Assembly: GCA_019745075.1 (NCBI GenBank)
Contig: JAIETR010000034.1
Coordinates: 32,104 to 96,103, forward strand
Origin: Qipengyuania sp.
Lineage (GTDB): Bacteria; Pseudomonadota; Alphaproteobacteria; Sphingomonadales; Sphingomonadaceae
DNA: 64,000 nucleotides
Direction of reading: 5' to 3'
How positions within the stretch are numbered: position 1 is the stretch's first letter; every line of letters starts with the position of its first letter. The position numbers and the translations under genes were made by a program. A model generated the notes under the pieces. It ran no database searches. It saw nothing but the letters and a program-made list of their open reading frames with translations, and was not told where the DNA came from. Positions 29,294 through 37,511 of the stretch are shown here, in pieces.

Positions 29294-29497
29294 GGCTGGC
29301 GGCTCCTTCTCGGAGCGCGGGCCTATAGACGGGGGATTTTACCGCTTCAAGGGGCCTCGCGGGGGACATTTCGGGGAGCGGCAGCGGACTCGCCTCGCCG
29401 CAAATCCGATTCGGTTCATCGCGCACTCATTGCCGGGCGATCAAACCGCGCGCTCTATCGCCACCAGACTTCGCCGCCCTCGGGAGGGGCCGAACCG

Positions 29498-30250
29498 ATG
29501 ACCATCCCACTATCACGCCTGTTCGCGCCGCTCGCCGCGGCGCTTGCTGTCTGCGGTGTCGCCGCCGCTCCGCTCGCCGCGCAGGTCCAGACGGTCGATC
29601 CCGACAGCGCCTACAACGCGCCGATCGACGGCGATCTCGAGCAGCCCGCCCCCGCGCCGCCGGAGGCCGCGCCGCGGGATGTTCCGCCGCGGGAAGTCGC
29701 GCCGGCACCCGCCGAAACCGTCGCCGCGCCCGGCGCGCCGGTGCCCGCTGCCGCGGCCGACACCACCCAGACCTATCGCGAGGACGACCTCATCGGCGCC
29801 GCCGAGGGCGTCTTCGGCAAGGGCGCCAAGGGCGTCGCCGAGATGATCCGCAAGACCCTCAAGGATCAGGGCCAGCCCAACGCCTATATCGTCGGCCGCG
29901 AGGCGGGCGGGGCCTTCGTCGTCGGGCTGCGCTACGGCTCGGGCACGCTGCACCACAAGGTCGAAGGGCAGAAGCCGGTCTACTGGACCGGGCCCTCGGT
30001 CGGCTTCGACGCCGGCGCGAGCGCGGGCAGCACCTTCGTGCTTGTCTACAATCTTTACGACACCGAAGACCTTTACAAGCGCTTTCCGGCAGGCGAAGGG
30101 CAGGCCTACGCCATCGGCGGACTCAACGCGAGCTACATGCGCTGGGGCGACGTGGTGCTGATCCCGATCCGCGTGGGCGCCGGCCTGCGTCTCGGAGTCA
30201 ACGCCGGATACATGAAGTTTTCGAAGAAACAGAACTGGTTACCGTTCTGA
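29498..30250 (+). CDS. EipA-like envelope integrity protein (DUF1134)
   Basis: The 250-residue protein has a signal peptide (1-28; cleavage after APLAAQ), a Pro/Ala-rich linker (35-88) and a DUF1134 domain (about 93-250) with 'FVVGLRYGSGTLHHKV' and 'YWTGPSVGFDAGASAG'. The Brucella and Caulobacter homologue EipA is a periplasmic protein needed for envelope integrity. The ATG at 29498 is preceded by GGGAGGGG. It is the first gene right of the element and has its own promoter region (29294-29497, where nothing else is seen). Confidence 0.85.
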   Translation: MTIPLSRLFAPLAAALAVCGVAAAPLAAQVQTVDPDSAYNAPIDGDLEQPAPAPPEAAPRDVPPREVAPAPAETVAAPGAPVPAAAADTTQTYREDDLIGAAEGVFGKGAKGVAEMIRKTLKDQGQPNAYIVGREAGGAFVVGLRYGSGTLHHKVEGQKPVYWTGPSVGFDAGASAGSTFVLVYNLYDTEDLYKRFPAGEGQAYAIGGLNASYMRWGDVVLIPIRVGAGLRLGVNAGYMKFSKKQNWLPF

Positions 30251-30371
30251 AAGTGAAAGCCAGCCCTTCGGGTCGATAACAATAACCTGAGGTCTGGCTG
30301 GGGCCGCGGCGGAATTCCCCCCAACCGATTCCGGTTGCGGCCCCACCCCTCTCGCGGCAAGGGGCGCGGCG

Positions 30372-31553
30372 ATGCTCGAGACACTCGCCCCCCAGCCCGC
30401 CGACGCGCTGCTCGCGCTCATCAAAGCCCACGATTCGGATCCCCGCGCGGACAAGATCGACCTCGGCGTGGGCGTCTATCGCACCGACAGCGGGGCGACG
30501 CCGGTGTTCGCCGCGATCAAGGCGGCGGAACGCCGGCTGGTCGATAGCCAGGACAGCAAGGCCTATCTCGGGCCCGAGGGCGACATTGGCTTCGTCGCCG
30601 CGCTGATGCCGTGGATTTTCGGCAGCGATAGCGAGGCGGCCGGCCGCATCCAGGGCATGCAGACGCCGGGCGGCACCGGCGCGGTGCGGCTGGCGGCGGC
30701 GCTGGCCGCGCGCGGCGGCGCGAAGCGGGTGCACATGGGGGTGCCGAGCTGGCCCAACCACAAGCAGATCTTCGACGATCTCGGGCTCGAAACCGCGCCC
30801 TTCGATCACGCCACGCCCGATGGCGCGGCGAACCTCGATGCCGTGCTGGCGGCGATCCGCTCGGCGGGCGCGCGCGACGGGGTGCTGCTGCACGGCTGCT
30901 GCCACAATCCCACCGGCATCGACTACACCCCCGCGCAATGGCGGGCGATCGCCGCCGCGCTGGCCGCGAGCCCGGCGCTGCCGATCCTCGACCTCGCCTA
31001 TCACGGCCTCGGGAGCGGGATGGAGGAGGATGCCGCGGGGATGCGCGGCGTACTCGCGGCGGTTCCGCAGGCGTTGGTGGCCTATAGCTGCGACAAGAAC
31101 TTCGGGCTCTATCGCGACCGCGTCGGCGCGCTCTATTTCATGGCCGCCGAGCCCGGCCAGCTCGATACCATCGCCTCGAACGCCAACGCGCTCGCCCGTG
31201 CGGCCTGGTCGATGCCGCCCGATCACGGCGCGGCGGCGGTGCGGCTGGTGCTGGAAGACGCCGAACTGACCGCGCAATGGCAGGACGAACTCACCGGCAT
31301 GCGCGCACGGATGCGCGGCGTGCGCGAACGGCTGGCGGCGGCGGACAAGGCCGTGCCCGGCCTGAACCTCGCCGCGATCGGCCAGGGCCACGGGCTGTTC
31401 GCCATGCTGCCGCTGGGCAAGGACCGGATCGAGGCGCTGCGGCGCGACCACGGCGCCTATATGGCGGGCTCGGGCCGGATCAATGTCGCCGGGCTGACCG
31501 AGGCGAACACGCCGCGGTTCATCGCCGCGCTCGCCGAGGTGACCGGGGGCTGA
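30372..31553 (+). CDS. Aromatic/aspartate aminotransferase (class I, AspC/TyrB type)
   Basis: The 393-residue PLP enzyme transfers amino groups between aromatic or dicarboxylic amino acids and 2-oxoacids. Typical TyrB/AspC features are 'IDLGVGVYRTDSG' (29-41), 'LLHGCCHNPTGID' (172-184), the Schiff-base lysine K242 in SCDKNFGLYRDRVG and the phosphate-binding R250. The C-terminal substrate Arg lies in SGRINVAG. The stop overlaps the next start by one base (TGATG). Confidence 0.93.
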   Translation: MLETLAPQPADALLALIKAHDSDPRADKIDLGVGVYRTDSGATPVFAAIKAAERRLVDSQDSKAYLGPEGDIGFVAALMPWIFGSDSEAAGRIQGMQTPGGTGAVRLAAALAARGGAKRVHMGVPSWPNHKQIFDDLGLETAPFDHATPDGAANLDAVLAAIRSAGARDGVLLHGCCHNPTGIDYTPAQWRAIAAALAASPALPILDLAYHGLGSGMEEDAAGMRGVLAAVPQALVAYSCDKNFGLYRDRVGALYFMAAEPGQLDTIASNANALARAAWSMPPDHGAAAVRLVLEDAELTAQWQDELTGMRARMRGVRERLAAADKAVPGLNLAAIGQGHGLFAMLPLGKDRIEALRRDHGAYMAGSGRINVAGLTEANTPRFIAALAEVTGG

Positions 31554-32158
31554 TGGACCGGCAGCCCACGCTCGAGGACGAGCGGCTGTTACTACGTCCG
31601 CTGCGGCCGGACGACTGGGGCGCGCTGTGGACCATCGCGTCGGACCGCGAGCTGTGGGCCGTCCATCCGGCCAACGACCGCTGGCGGGAGCCGGTGTTTC
31701 GCGAATTCTTCGCCGATGCGCTGGCGCAGGGCGGCGCGCTCGCGGCGATCGAAAAGAGCACCGGAAGGGTGATCGGCTCGTCGCGGTTCCAGGAATATGA
31801 GCCGGCGAACGCATCGGGGCATGGCGGCTCGGTCGAGATCGGCTGGACCTTCCTGGCGCGCGATCACTGGGGCGGCGGCTACAACGCCGAGATGAAGCGG
31901 CTGATGCTCGCCCATGCGCTGGCGAGCGTGGAGCGCGCGGTGTTCGTCGTCGGCGAGGACAATGTCGTCTCGCGGCGCGCGATGGAGAAGATCGGCGGCC
32001 ATCTGACCGGCGAGCGGCGCGTGAAGATGCGCGCGGGCAGGCCGCTCGACCATGTGATCTTCGAAATCGACCGCGCCGGCTTCGCCCGCGGTCCGCTCAG
32101 CGGCGCAGGCTCTCCATGCGCTGGAGATAGCGCGCCAGCACGTCGATCTCGAGATTGA
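31553..32158 (+). CDS. GNAT-family N-acetyltransferase (RimJ/RimL type)
   Basis: The 201-residue protein begins with the RimJ/RimL pattern 'ERLLLRPLRPDDW' (10-22) and has 'VEIGWTFLARDHWGGGYN' (about 94-111), where the acetyl-CoA site would be, and 'GEDNVVSRRAMEKIGG' near the end. Its substrate is unknown. The ATG shares one base with the aminotransferase stop. Its last 62 bases overlap the end of the convergent riboflavin synthase gene, and the final residues (GAGSPCAGDSAPARRSRD) look like read-through tail. Confidence 0.82.
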   Translation: MDRQPTLEDERLLLRPLRPDDWGALWTIASDRELWAVHPANDRWREPVFREFFADALAQGGALAAIEKSTGRVIGSSRFQEYEPANASGHGGSVEIGWTFLARDHWGGGYNAEMKRLMLAHALASVERAVFVVGEDNVVSRRAMEKIGGHLTGERRVKMRAGRPLDHVIFEIDRAGFARGPLSGAGSPCAGDSAPARRSRD

Positions 32159-32732
32159 CCGCATCGCCCTCGGCCAGCGCGCCGAGCGTGGTCACATCCG
32201 CGGTGTGGGGAATGATGTTGAGCCCGAACACGGCGCTCCCGTCGGCCTCGTCGGACACGGTGTTGACCGTCAGCGACACGCCGTCGAGCGCGATCGAACC
32301 CTTGGCGGCGATGAAGGGGGCGATCGCGGCGGGCGCGCGGATCGCCAGCCGGCTCGAGCCGCCGTCCTCGGAGCGGCTCGTCACCTCGCCCACGGCATCG
32401 ACATGGCCGGTGACGAGATGCCCGCCGAGCTCGTCGCCGAGCCTGAGCGCCGGCTCGAGATTGAGGCGGCGGCCTTGGTCCCACAGCCCATGAACGGTGC
32501 GGCCGACGGTCTCGCCCGAGACATCGACCGCGAACCATCCTTGCGACCGCGCATCCTGCGCCTGTCGATGGACGCCCGTTTCGACCACGGTCAGGCACAC
32601 GCCCGAACAGGCGATCGAGGCGCCGATGGCGATCCTTTCCGGATCCCAGGGACAGGCGATGCGCAGATGCAGATCGCCGCGCCGCTCGACGCTCACGACG
32701 GTGCCGATGGCGGTGACTATCCCGGTGAACAT
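32097..32732 (-). CDS. ribE: Riboflavin synthase, alpha subunit
   Basis: The 211-residue enzyme dismutates 6,7-dimethyl-8-ribityllumazine to riboflavin. It begins with the family signature MFTGIVTAIG and consists of two lumazine-binding repeats ('GASIACSGVCLTVV' and 'KGSIALDGVSLTVN'). It starts 15 bases before the ribD stop, so ribD-ribE form an operon, as is common in proteobacteria. There is no FMN riboswitch here since ribD is the first gene. Confidence 0.94.
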   Translation of the reverse strand: MFTGIVTAIGTVVSVERRGDLHLRIACPWDPERIAIGASIACSGVCLTVVETGVHRQAQDARSQGWFAVDVSGETVGRTVHGLWDQGRRLNLEPALRLGDELGGHLVTGHVDAVGEVTSRSEDGGSSRLAIRAPAAIAPFIAAKGSIALDGVSLTVNTVSDEADGSAVFGLNIIPHTADVTTLGALAEGDAVNLEIDVLARYLQRMESLRR

Positions 32733-33724
32733 GGGACGCGCTCGTAAGCCTCGAATGTGTCGCTGCCAAGCTGGCGGCGTTCGGCCAGCTTCCACCGCCC
32801 ATGCGCCGCGGCGAGATCGGCGAGGCCGATGTCCGCGACGGCGCTCCGCCCGCCACCCGCCACGATGGGCGCGCGGTAGAGCTCGAGCCGGTCCACGAGG
32901 TCGGCGGCAAGGAAGGCGCCGGCGGTCGGCGCGCCGCCTTCGACATAGAGGTATTGCACGCCCTCCATCCCGGCGATTTGTTCCGGCGCGGCGATGGTCC
33001 TCGCCCCTTCGACCCGGTGCGCGGTCAGCACCCAGCGTTCCGGGCCGCGGTCCTCCAGCCCAGGCAAGCGCACGTCCAGTCGCGGCGCGTCGGCGCGCCA
33101 GGTGCCGCCGCCGACCAGGATCGCATCGGCCAGCGCGCGCCGGCTGTGCACATGCGCGCGCGCGGCCTGGCCGGTGATCCAGCGGCTGCCGCCTTCAGGC
33201 AGCGTGAGTGCCCCGTCGGAAGTCAGCGCCAGCTTGAGGGTGACATGCGGTCGGCCCCGCCCGGCGCGGGTCAGGTAACCCGCGAGGCTGCGGCGGCTGG
33301 CGGGATGATCGGCGCAGACTGCCTCGACGCCCGCCGCGCGCAGCCGCTCGAGACCGCGCTCGGCGGTCCGGGGATCGGGATCGAGCACGCCCGTGACGAC
33401 GCGGGCGACTCCGGACTCGATCAGCCGGTCGGCGCAGGCAGCGCCGCGCTTCGAGCGATGCGCGCAGGGCTCGAGCGTTACGTAAGCGGTTGCGCCTCTA
33501 GCGCGATAGCCCGCGGCATCGAGCGCTATCGCCTCGGCATGCGGGCGACCGCCGGGCCGGGTCCAGCCGCGCCCCGCGACCACGCCGTCCCTGACCAGGA
33601 TCGCGCCGACGGCGGGGTTGGGCCGGCTCAGCGGGCGCGCGCGCAGCGCCAGCCGCGCCGCCGCGTCGAGCCAGTCCGAATCAGTGCGCTGGTGCTGCAA
33701 CCGGCACGCTCGCCCTGTCGGCAT
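32717..33724 (-). CDS. ribD: Bifunctional diaminohydroxyphosphoribosylaminopyrimidine deaminase / 5-amino-6-(5-phosphoribosylamino)uracil reductase
   Basis: The protein has an N-terminal deaminase domain with the zinc motifs PHAEAIA and LEPCAHRSKRGAACAD, and a C-terminal reductase domain ('VTLKLALTSDGALTLPEGG'). It supplies the second and third steps of riboflavin synthesis. The start is uncertain: ATG 33724 overlaps the upstream gene by 44 bases, and a TTG at 33700 is an alternative. The protein is about 335 residues, slightly short for RibD. The ends of ribD and ribE overlap by 16 bases. Confidence 0.9.
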   Translation of the reverse strand: MPTGRACRLQHQRTDSDWLDAAARLALRARPLSRPNPAVGAILVRDGVVAGRGWTRPGGRPHAEAIALDAAGYRARGATAYVTLEPCAHRSKRGAACADRLIESGVARVVTGVLDPDPRTAERGLERLRAAGVEAVCADHPASRRSLAGYLTRAGRGRPHVTLKLALTSDGALTLPEGGSRWITGQAARAHVHSRRALADAILVGGGTWRADAPRLDVRLPGLEDRGPERWVLTAHRVEGARTIAAPEQIAGMEGVQYLYVEGGAPTAGAFLAADLVDRLELYRAPIVAGGGRSAVADIGLADLAAAHGRWKLAERRQLGSDTFEAYERVPCSPG

Positions 33725-34121
33725 TGGCGGCAGCTTCGGCGGCGGCCTGGTCTTGCGCGATCTTGCGCTCCATCGCATCGACGTCGAGCCCGGTGGCGCG
33801 ACCGAGCGCGCGATAGGCCGCCTTGACCTCCGCCTCGCGCCTGGCCTGCTCGGCCTCGCGCCGCTCCTTGCGCCTCTGGTTCTCCAGGTTGGAGGCAAGG
33901 ATTTGGGCATCGCTGCGTCCGGCCTCGAAGGTCGAGATGAAGCTGACCTTGGGCGGCGCGGGCGGCACCAGCACGCTCTCCCGCATCACCCAGTACAAGA
34001 GGCCGAAACTGCACAGCAGCGAGAGCCCGAGTATGGGCCAGCGATAGGGCGTGGGGCGGCGGATCTCGGTCCAGAAATCCGCGATGCCGCCGGCGGGATT
34101 GAAACGCGAGGTTAAGCGCAT
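33681..34121 (-). CDS. Hypothetical single-pass membrane protein
   Basis: The 146-residue protein has one membrane helix (about 30-47, 'ILGLSLLCSFGLLYWVM') and a charged, helical C-terminal half rich in Arg/Glu ('ENQRRKERREAEQARREAEV'), probably a coiled coil. It overlaps ribD at its 3' end and is probably co-transcribed. The function is not recognised. The ATG at 34121 is used; the frame upstream has no plausible start signal. Confidence 0.75.
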   Translation of the reverse strand: MRLTSRFNPAGGIADFWTEIRRPTPYRWPILGLSLLCSFGLLYWVMRESVLVPPAPPKVSFISTFEAGRSDAQILASNLENQRRKERREAEQARREAEVKAAYRALGRATGLDVDAMERKIAQDQAAAEAAANADRASVPVAAPAH

Positions 34122-34193
34122 GGGCGCAAGATAGGGTCTAGTTCGGGCGTGCGCCAGTCTCTCCCGCCAATGGCTGGCTCCCGACAATTTTTG

Positions 34194-34311
34194 TTCACAC
34201 GAAGACACGAAGGTGGCAGCGCGCGCCGCAGGCATTCGTCCGTGAAGTGCTTCTGTCAGAGATGATGAGCGGCTTCGCCGCAAGGGCGACGTCTTCGTGT
34301 CTTCGTGTGAA
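34194..34311. repeat. Long inverted repeat (19-bp perfect arms)
   Basis: TTCACACGAAGACACGAAG (34194-34212) is the exact reverse complement of 34293-34311, enclosing an 80-bp interior. It fills most of the gap between the small membrane gene and the ygjP-like gene. Its overall style (simple GAAG/CACG-type repeats in long arms) resembles the element at 17719-17900. Confidence 0.85.
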
Positions 34312-34319
34312 CCAAATCC

Positions 34320-35042
34320 TTAGCCGAAATCGGCGTAGAGCGCACGGCCGTGGGCCTTGAGCCAGCGGTCGGCCTCGGCGATTTCGCCTTCGAACAGATC
34401 GCCCAGCAGCGCGTGGAAGGCCGGGCTGTGGTCGAAGTGGACCAGATGCGCGACCTCGTGCGCCACCACCGAGCGGCGCACGAAGTCGGGCGCCATCGCC
34501 AGCCGCCAGTTGACGCGCACCACGCCGCTGGTCGAGCAGCTCCCCCAGCGCCGCCCGGCGCGGGTGAGGCGCAGCTGCGGCACGGGCACGCCCGCCGCCC
34601 GGCAATACTGCGCGAGGTCTTCCGCCAGCAGCCGCTGCCCCGCGGTCTCGAGCCAGCGCCGCAGCCGCAGCGCCATCGTCTCGCGCGGCCCGCCCAGCGT
34701 CAGCCGGCCCTCGGCCAATGCCGCCCGCCGCGGCGCCCCCGCTTGCCAGTCGATCGCCAGCTCCTCGCCTCGATAGCGCAGCGTGCCGCGCACCACCGGG
34801 TCGGCCGCCGCGGGAACCTTCGCCAGCTGCGCCTCGAGCCAGGGCTTGCGAACCTGCGCGAAGGCGATGGCGTCCTGGCTGCGGCACCAGCGCGGCAGCG
34901 TGATCTTCACCGCGCTGCCGTCGGGCGCGAGCCGCAGGGTCAGGCGCCGGGCGCGGGCATGGCGGTTGAGCTCGATCGGCAGCACGCGGCCGGCGAGCTC
35001 GATCGCGGGCGGCCGCCGGTCGGCGTTCAGCCATTCGATCAT
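34320..35042 (-). CDS. YgjP/SprT-like zinc metallopeptidase family protein
   Basis: The 240-residue protein has the zinc motif HEVAH in 'VVAHEVAHLVHFDHSPAFH' (about 195-213) and the family segment RWGSCSTSG (about 165-173). The DUF45/YgjP group are probable cytoplasmic metallopeptidases of unknown substrate. The ATG (35040-35042) overlaps the stop of the upstream YcgN gene as ATGA. The last C-terminal motif is complete. Confidence 0.85.
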   Translation of the reverse strand: MIEWLNADRRPPAIELAGRVLPIELNRHARARRLTLRLAPDGSAVKITLPRWCRSQDAIAFAQVRKPWLEAQLAKVPAAADPVVRGTLRYRGEELAIDWQAGAPRRAALAEGRLTLGGPRETMALRLRRWLETAGQRLLAEDLAQYCRAAGVPVPQLRLTRAGRRWGSCSTSGVVRVNWRLAMAPDFVRRSVVAHEVAHLVHFDHSPAFHALLGDLFEGEIAEADRWLKAHGRALYADFG

Positions 35043-35524
35043 GCGCGATTGCCGGCGACGGTTCGCTCGGCCCCGGTCCGGTCTGGGTCGGGCCATTCGA
35101 CGATATGGTGCTCGAGCGGCCCGGCGACGTCCTCGCTCACCACCCGCCCCGCGACCGATACCCCGGCGCGGACCACGCCCTCGCGGTCGCCGGTCAGCAG
35201 GTAGTGCCAGGCGGGCAGCGGCCGGTTCGCGGCGCGGCGGCGGTAGGCGCAGGTCGAGGGCAGCCAGTCCACGCTGTCGACGATCTTGAGCGTGAGGCGG
35301 AGGCAATCGGGCACGAAGGCCTTGCGGTTGGCATAGTCGCGGCAGCGCGCGGTCGTGGTGTCGAGCAACGAGCAGGCGACGTTGGTTTCGGCGATCTCGC
35401 CGCTGTCCTCGTCCTCCACCTTGTGCAGGCAGCAGCGCCCGCAGCCGTCGCACAGCGCCTCCCATTCCCCCTGTGACAGCTCGGCGAGCGGCAGCTCCCA
35501 GAAGCGGTCTCTCAGCGCAGCCAT
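35039..35524 (-). CDS. YcgN-family cysteine-cluster protein (UPF0260)
   Basis: The 161-residue protein has the family cysteine pattern: 'CDGCGRCCLHKVEDEDSG' near residue 25, then single Cys in NVACSLL, ARCRDY, DCLRL and STCAYR. These cysteines suggest a metal or Fe-S site; the role is unknown. It overlaps the SCO gene by 13 bases at its start and ygjP-like by four bases at its end, so sco-ycgN-ygjP form one operon. Confidence 0.88.
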   Translation of the reverse strand: MAALRDRFWELPLAELSQGEWEALCDGCGRCCLHKVEDEDSGEIAETNVACSLLDTTTARCRDYANRKAFVPDCLRLTLKIVDSVDWLPSTCAYRRRAANRPLPAWHYLLTGDREGVVRAGVSVAGRVVSEDVAGPLEHHIVEWPDPDRTGAERTVAGNRA

Positions 35525-36129
35525 CTTTCCAGTTCCGCCGCGACCGCCTGCGGCCCCTTGTCGGTGGGCAGCGTGCCGAGCGGCTTGCCGTCGGGATCGA
35601 ACAAATAGGTGAGGTTGGAGTGGTTGACGAGATAGCCGCCGCCCGGCTGCGCCTCGCCCTTGCTGGAATAGACCTTGAAGGCCGCCTTCGCCGCCTCGAC
35701 CTGCGCGGGGGTGCCGGTCAGTCCGATCAGGTCGGGCGAGAACGCGGCGGCGAACTCGCCCACCTTGGCGGGCGTGTCGCGGTCCGGATCGACGGTGATG
35801 AAGATCGGCTGGACGCGCTTCGCCGCCGCCGGGTTCGCGCGCGCGAACAGCCGCAGGCTCTGCGTCATGCGCTGGACGTCGGTCGGGCAGATGTCGGGGC
35901 AATAGGCATAGCCGAAATAGACCACCCGGTACTTGCCCGCGAAATCGCTCCAGCGCACCGTCTTGCCGGTCTTGTCGACCAACTCGAATGGCCCGCCGAT
36001 CGCCGCCCCGCGCAGATCGACGCCGTCGGGCGAAGGACCCTGCGGCGAGGGCGCTGCGGGCTGGCAGGCGGCGAGAAGCAGGGGCGGCAGGACGGTGAGC
36101 AGACGGCAGGGCATGGCATCGCGGTTCAT
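35512..36129 (-). CDS. SCO1/SenC family copper chaperone lipoprotein
   Basis: The 205-residue protein has a lipoprotein signal (LLLAAC, Cys22) and a thioredoxin-like fold with the copper ligands CPDIC (77-81) and a downstream His (about residue 169 in LVNHSNLTYL). SCO proteins deliver copper to the CuA site of cytochrome c oxidase and work in the periplasm. It leads the sco-ycgN-ygjP operon. The oxidase genes are not in this window. Confidence 0.92.
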   Translation of the reverse strand: MNRDAMPCRLLTVLPPLLLAACQPAAPSPQGPSPDGVDLRGAAIGGPFELVDKTGKTVRWSDFAGKYRVVYFGYAYCPDICPTDVQRMTQSLRLFARANPAAAKRVQPIFITVDPDRDTPAKVGEFAAAFSPDLIGLTGTPAQVEAAKAAFKVYSSKGEAQPGGGYLVNHSNLTYLFDPDGKPLGTLPTDKGPQAVAAELERWLR

Positions 36130-36204
36130 GGTCTGCTAACCGGCGCTTCGCAAGGGCGGCCGGGTGCGCCGCTGCGCACAAATTGGGCAGGACGGACAAG
36201 GTCG

Positions 36205-36819
36205 ATGCGTCGTTTCAAAGTGATCGGAGCGATCGGTGCGGCGGCTGCCGCGATGGCGCTGGCGGCGCCCGCGGCGGCTCAGAGGATGTCCGAAGGCTAC
36301 GAGTTTCTGAAGGCGGTCAAGGAGCGCGACGGCACCAAGGCCACCGCCGCGCTCGACAAGCCGGGCAGCACGGTGGTGAACGCGCGCGACATTGCCAGCG
36401 GCGAGAGCGCGCTTCACCTGGTGGTGCAGCGCCGCGATTCGACCTGGCTGCGCTTTCTTCTGGGCAGGGGCGCCAATCCCAACCTCGCGGATCGTAACGG
36501 CACGACGGCGCTGCAGCTGGCGTCGAACCTGGGCTGGAGCGAGGGAGTGGAGATTCTCGTCGCCAAGGGGGCTGCGGTCGATCAGACCGATTCCGCCGGC
36601 GAAACGCCGCTGATCGCGGCGGTGCATCGCCGCGATCCGGCGCTGGTGCGGGCACTGCTCAAGGCCGGGGCCAATGCCGAGCGCAGCGACAATTCGGGTC
36701 GCAGCGCGCGCGATTACGCGCTGCTGCTCGGCGCGCAGAATCCGATCCTGCTCGAACTCGACAAGGCGCGCGAGGAGCGCAAGGCGCGCGCCGCCAAGTC
36801 CTACGGGCCCGGAGCGTGA
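36205..36819 (+). CDS. Ankyrin-repeat periplasmic protein
   Basis: The 204-residue protein has a signal peptide (1-26, cleaved after APAAAQ) and about four ankyrin repeats (about 50-180), recognisable as 'GESALHLVVQRRDSTWLRFLLGRGANPN', 'NGTTALQLASN' and 'GETPLIAAVHRRDPALVRALLKAGAN'. The repeats imply a protein-binding role outside the cytoplasm. The gene starts 75 bases from the divergent SCO start. Its stop overlaps the COQ9 gene's GTG start. Confidence 0.85.
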   Translation: MRRFKVIGAIGAAAAAMALAAPAAAQRMSEGYEFLKAVKERDGTKATAALDKPGSTVVNARDIASGESALHLVVQRRDSTWLRFLLGRGANPNLADRNGTTALQLASNLGWSEGVEILVAKGAAVDQTDSAGETPLIAAVHRRDPALVRALLKAGANAERSDNSGRSARDYALLLGAQNPILLELDKAREERKARAAKSYGPGA

Positions 36820-37511
36820 CCACTGGCGGCACCGCCGGCGAGCCTGCTGGGCCGGTCGATCCGGCGGTGATGACGCTCGACGAGCTGCGGCTGCACCTCG
36901 CCCCGCACATCGCCGACGCCGCGATTTTCGACGGCTGGAGCGATGCCGCGTTGGCCGAGGCGGCGCGCGCGGGCGGAGCTGACCTCGACATCGCGCGGCT
37001 GGCCTTCAAGGATGGCGCGATGGGCATGATCGGCGCCTGGATCGAGACCATCGACCGCGCCATGGCGGCGGCGCTGCCGCGCGAGACGCTCGCGGCGATG
37101 AAGATCCGCGAACGGATCCGCAGCCTCGTGCAATTCCGGCTCGACGCGGTGGCGGGGCGCGAGGAGGCGCTGCGCCGCGCGCTGGCGGTGATGGCGATGC
37201 CGCGGAACGCCGCCGCCGCGATCAGGACCGGCTGGCACAGCGCCGACGTCATGTGGCGGCTCGCGGGCGACACCGCGACCGATTGGAACCATTACTCGAA
37301 GCGCGCGATCCTTGCCTCGCTCTACGCCGCGACGCTGGCGGTGTTCGTTGGCGACGAGAGCGAGAGCAAGGCCGAGACCCGCGCCTTCCTCGACCGCCGG
37401 ATCGAGGGCGTGATGCGCTTCGAGACCCTGAAGCGCAAATGGCTGCGGCCGAGGGGAGAACGGTTTTCGCCGGTGCGCTTCCTCGGCCGGCTCAGGTATC
37501 CGGCGAAGTAG
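36816..37511 (+). CDS. COQ9-family ubiquinone biosynthesis protein
   Basis: The 231-residue all-helical protein has the COQ9 patterns 'HIADAAIFDGWSDAALAEAA' (about 33-52), 'DGAMGMIGAWIETIDRAM' and 'DTATDWNHYSKRAILASLYAATLAVF'. COQ9 binds lipids and presents ubiquinone intermediates to the hydroxylase. It starts at GTG 36816 (GTGA overlap). Ubiquinone feeds the bc1 complex encoded earlier in the window. The gene ends with a 20-base overlap with the convergent iron permease gene. Confidence 0.88.
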   Translation: MTTGGTAGEPAGPVDPAVMTLDELRLHLAPHIADAAIFDGWSDAALAEAARAGGADLDIARLAFKDGAMGMIGAWIETIDRAMAAALPRETLAAMKIRERIRSLVQFRLDAVAGREEALRRALAVMAMPRNAAAAIRTGWHSADVMWRLAGDTATDWNHYSKRAILASLYAATLAVFVGDESESKAETRAFLDRRIEGVMRFETLKRKWLRPRGERFSPVRFLGRLRYPAK

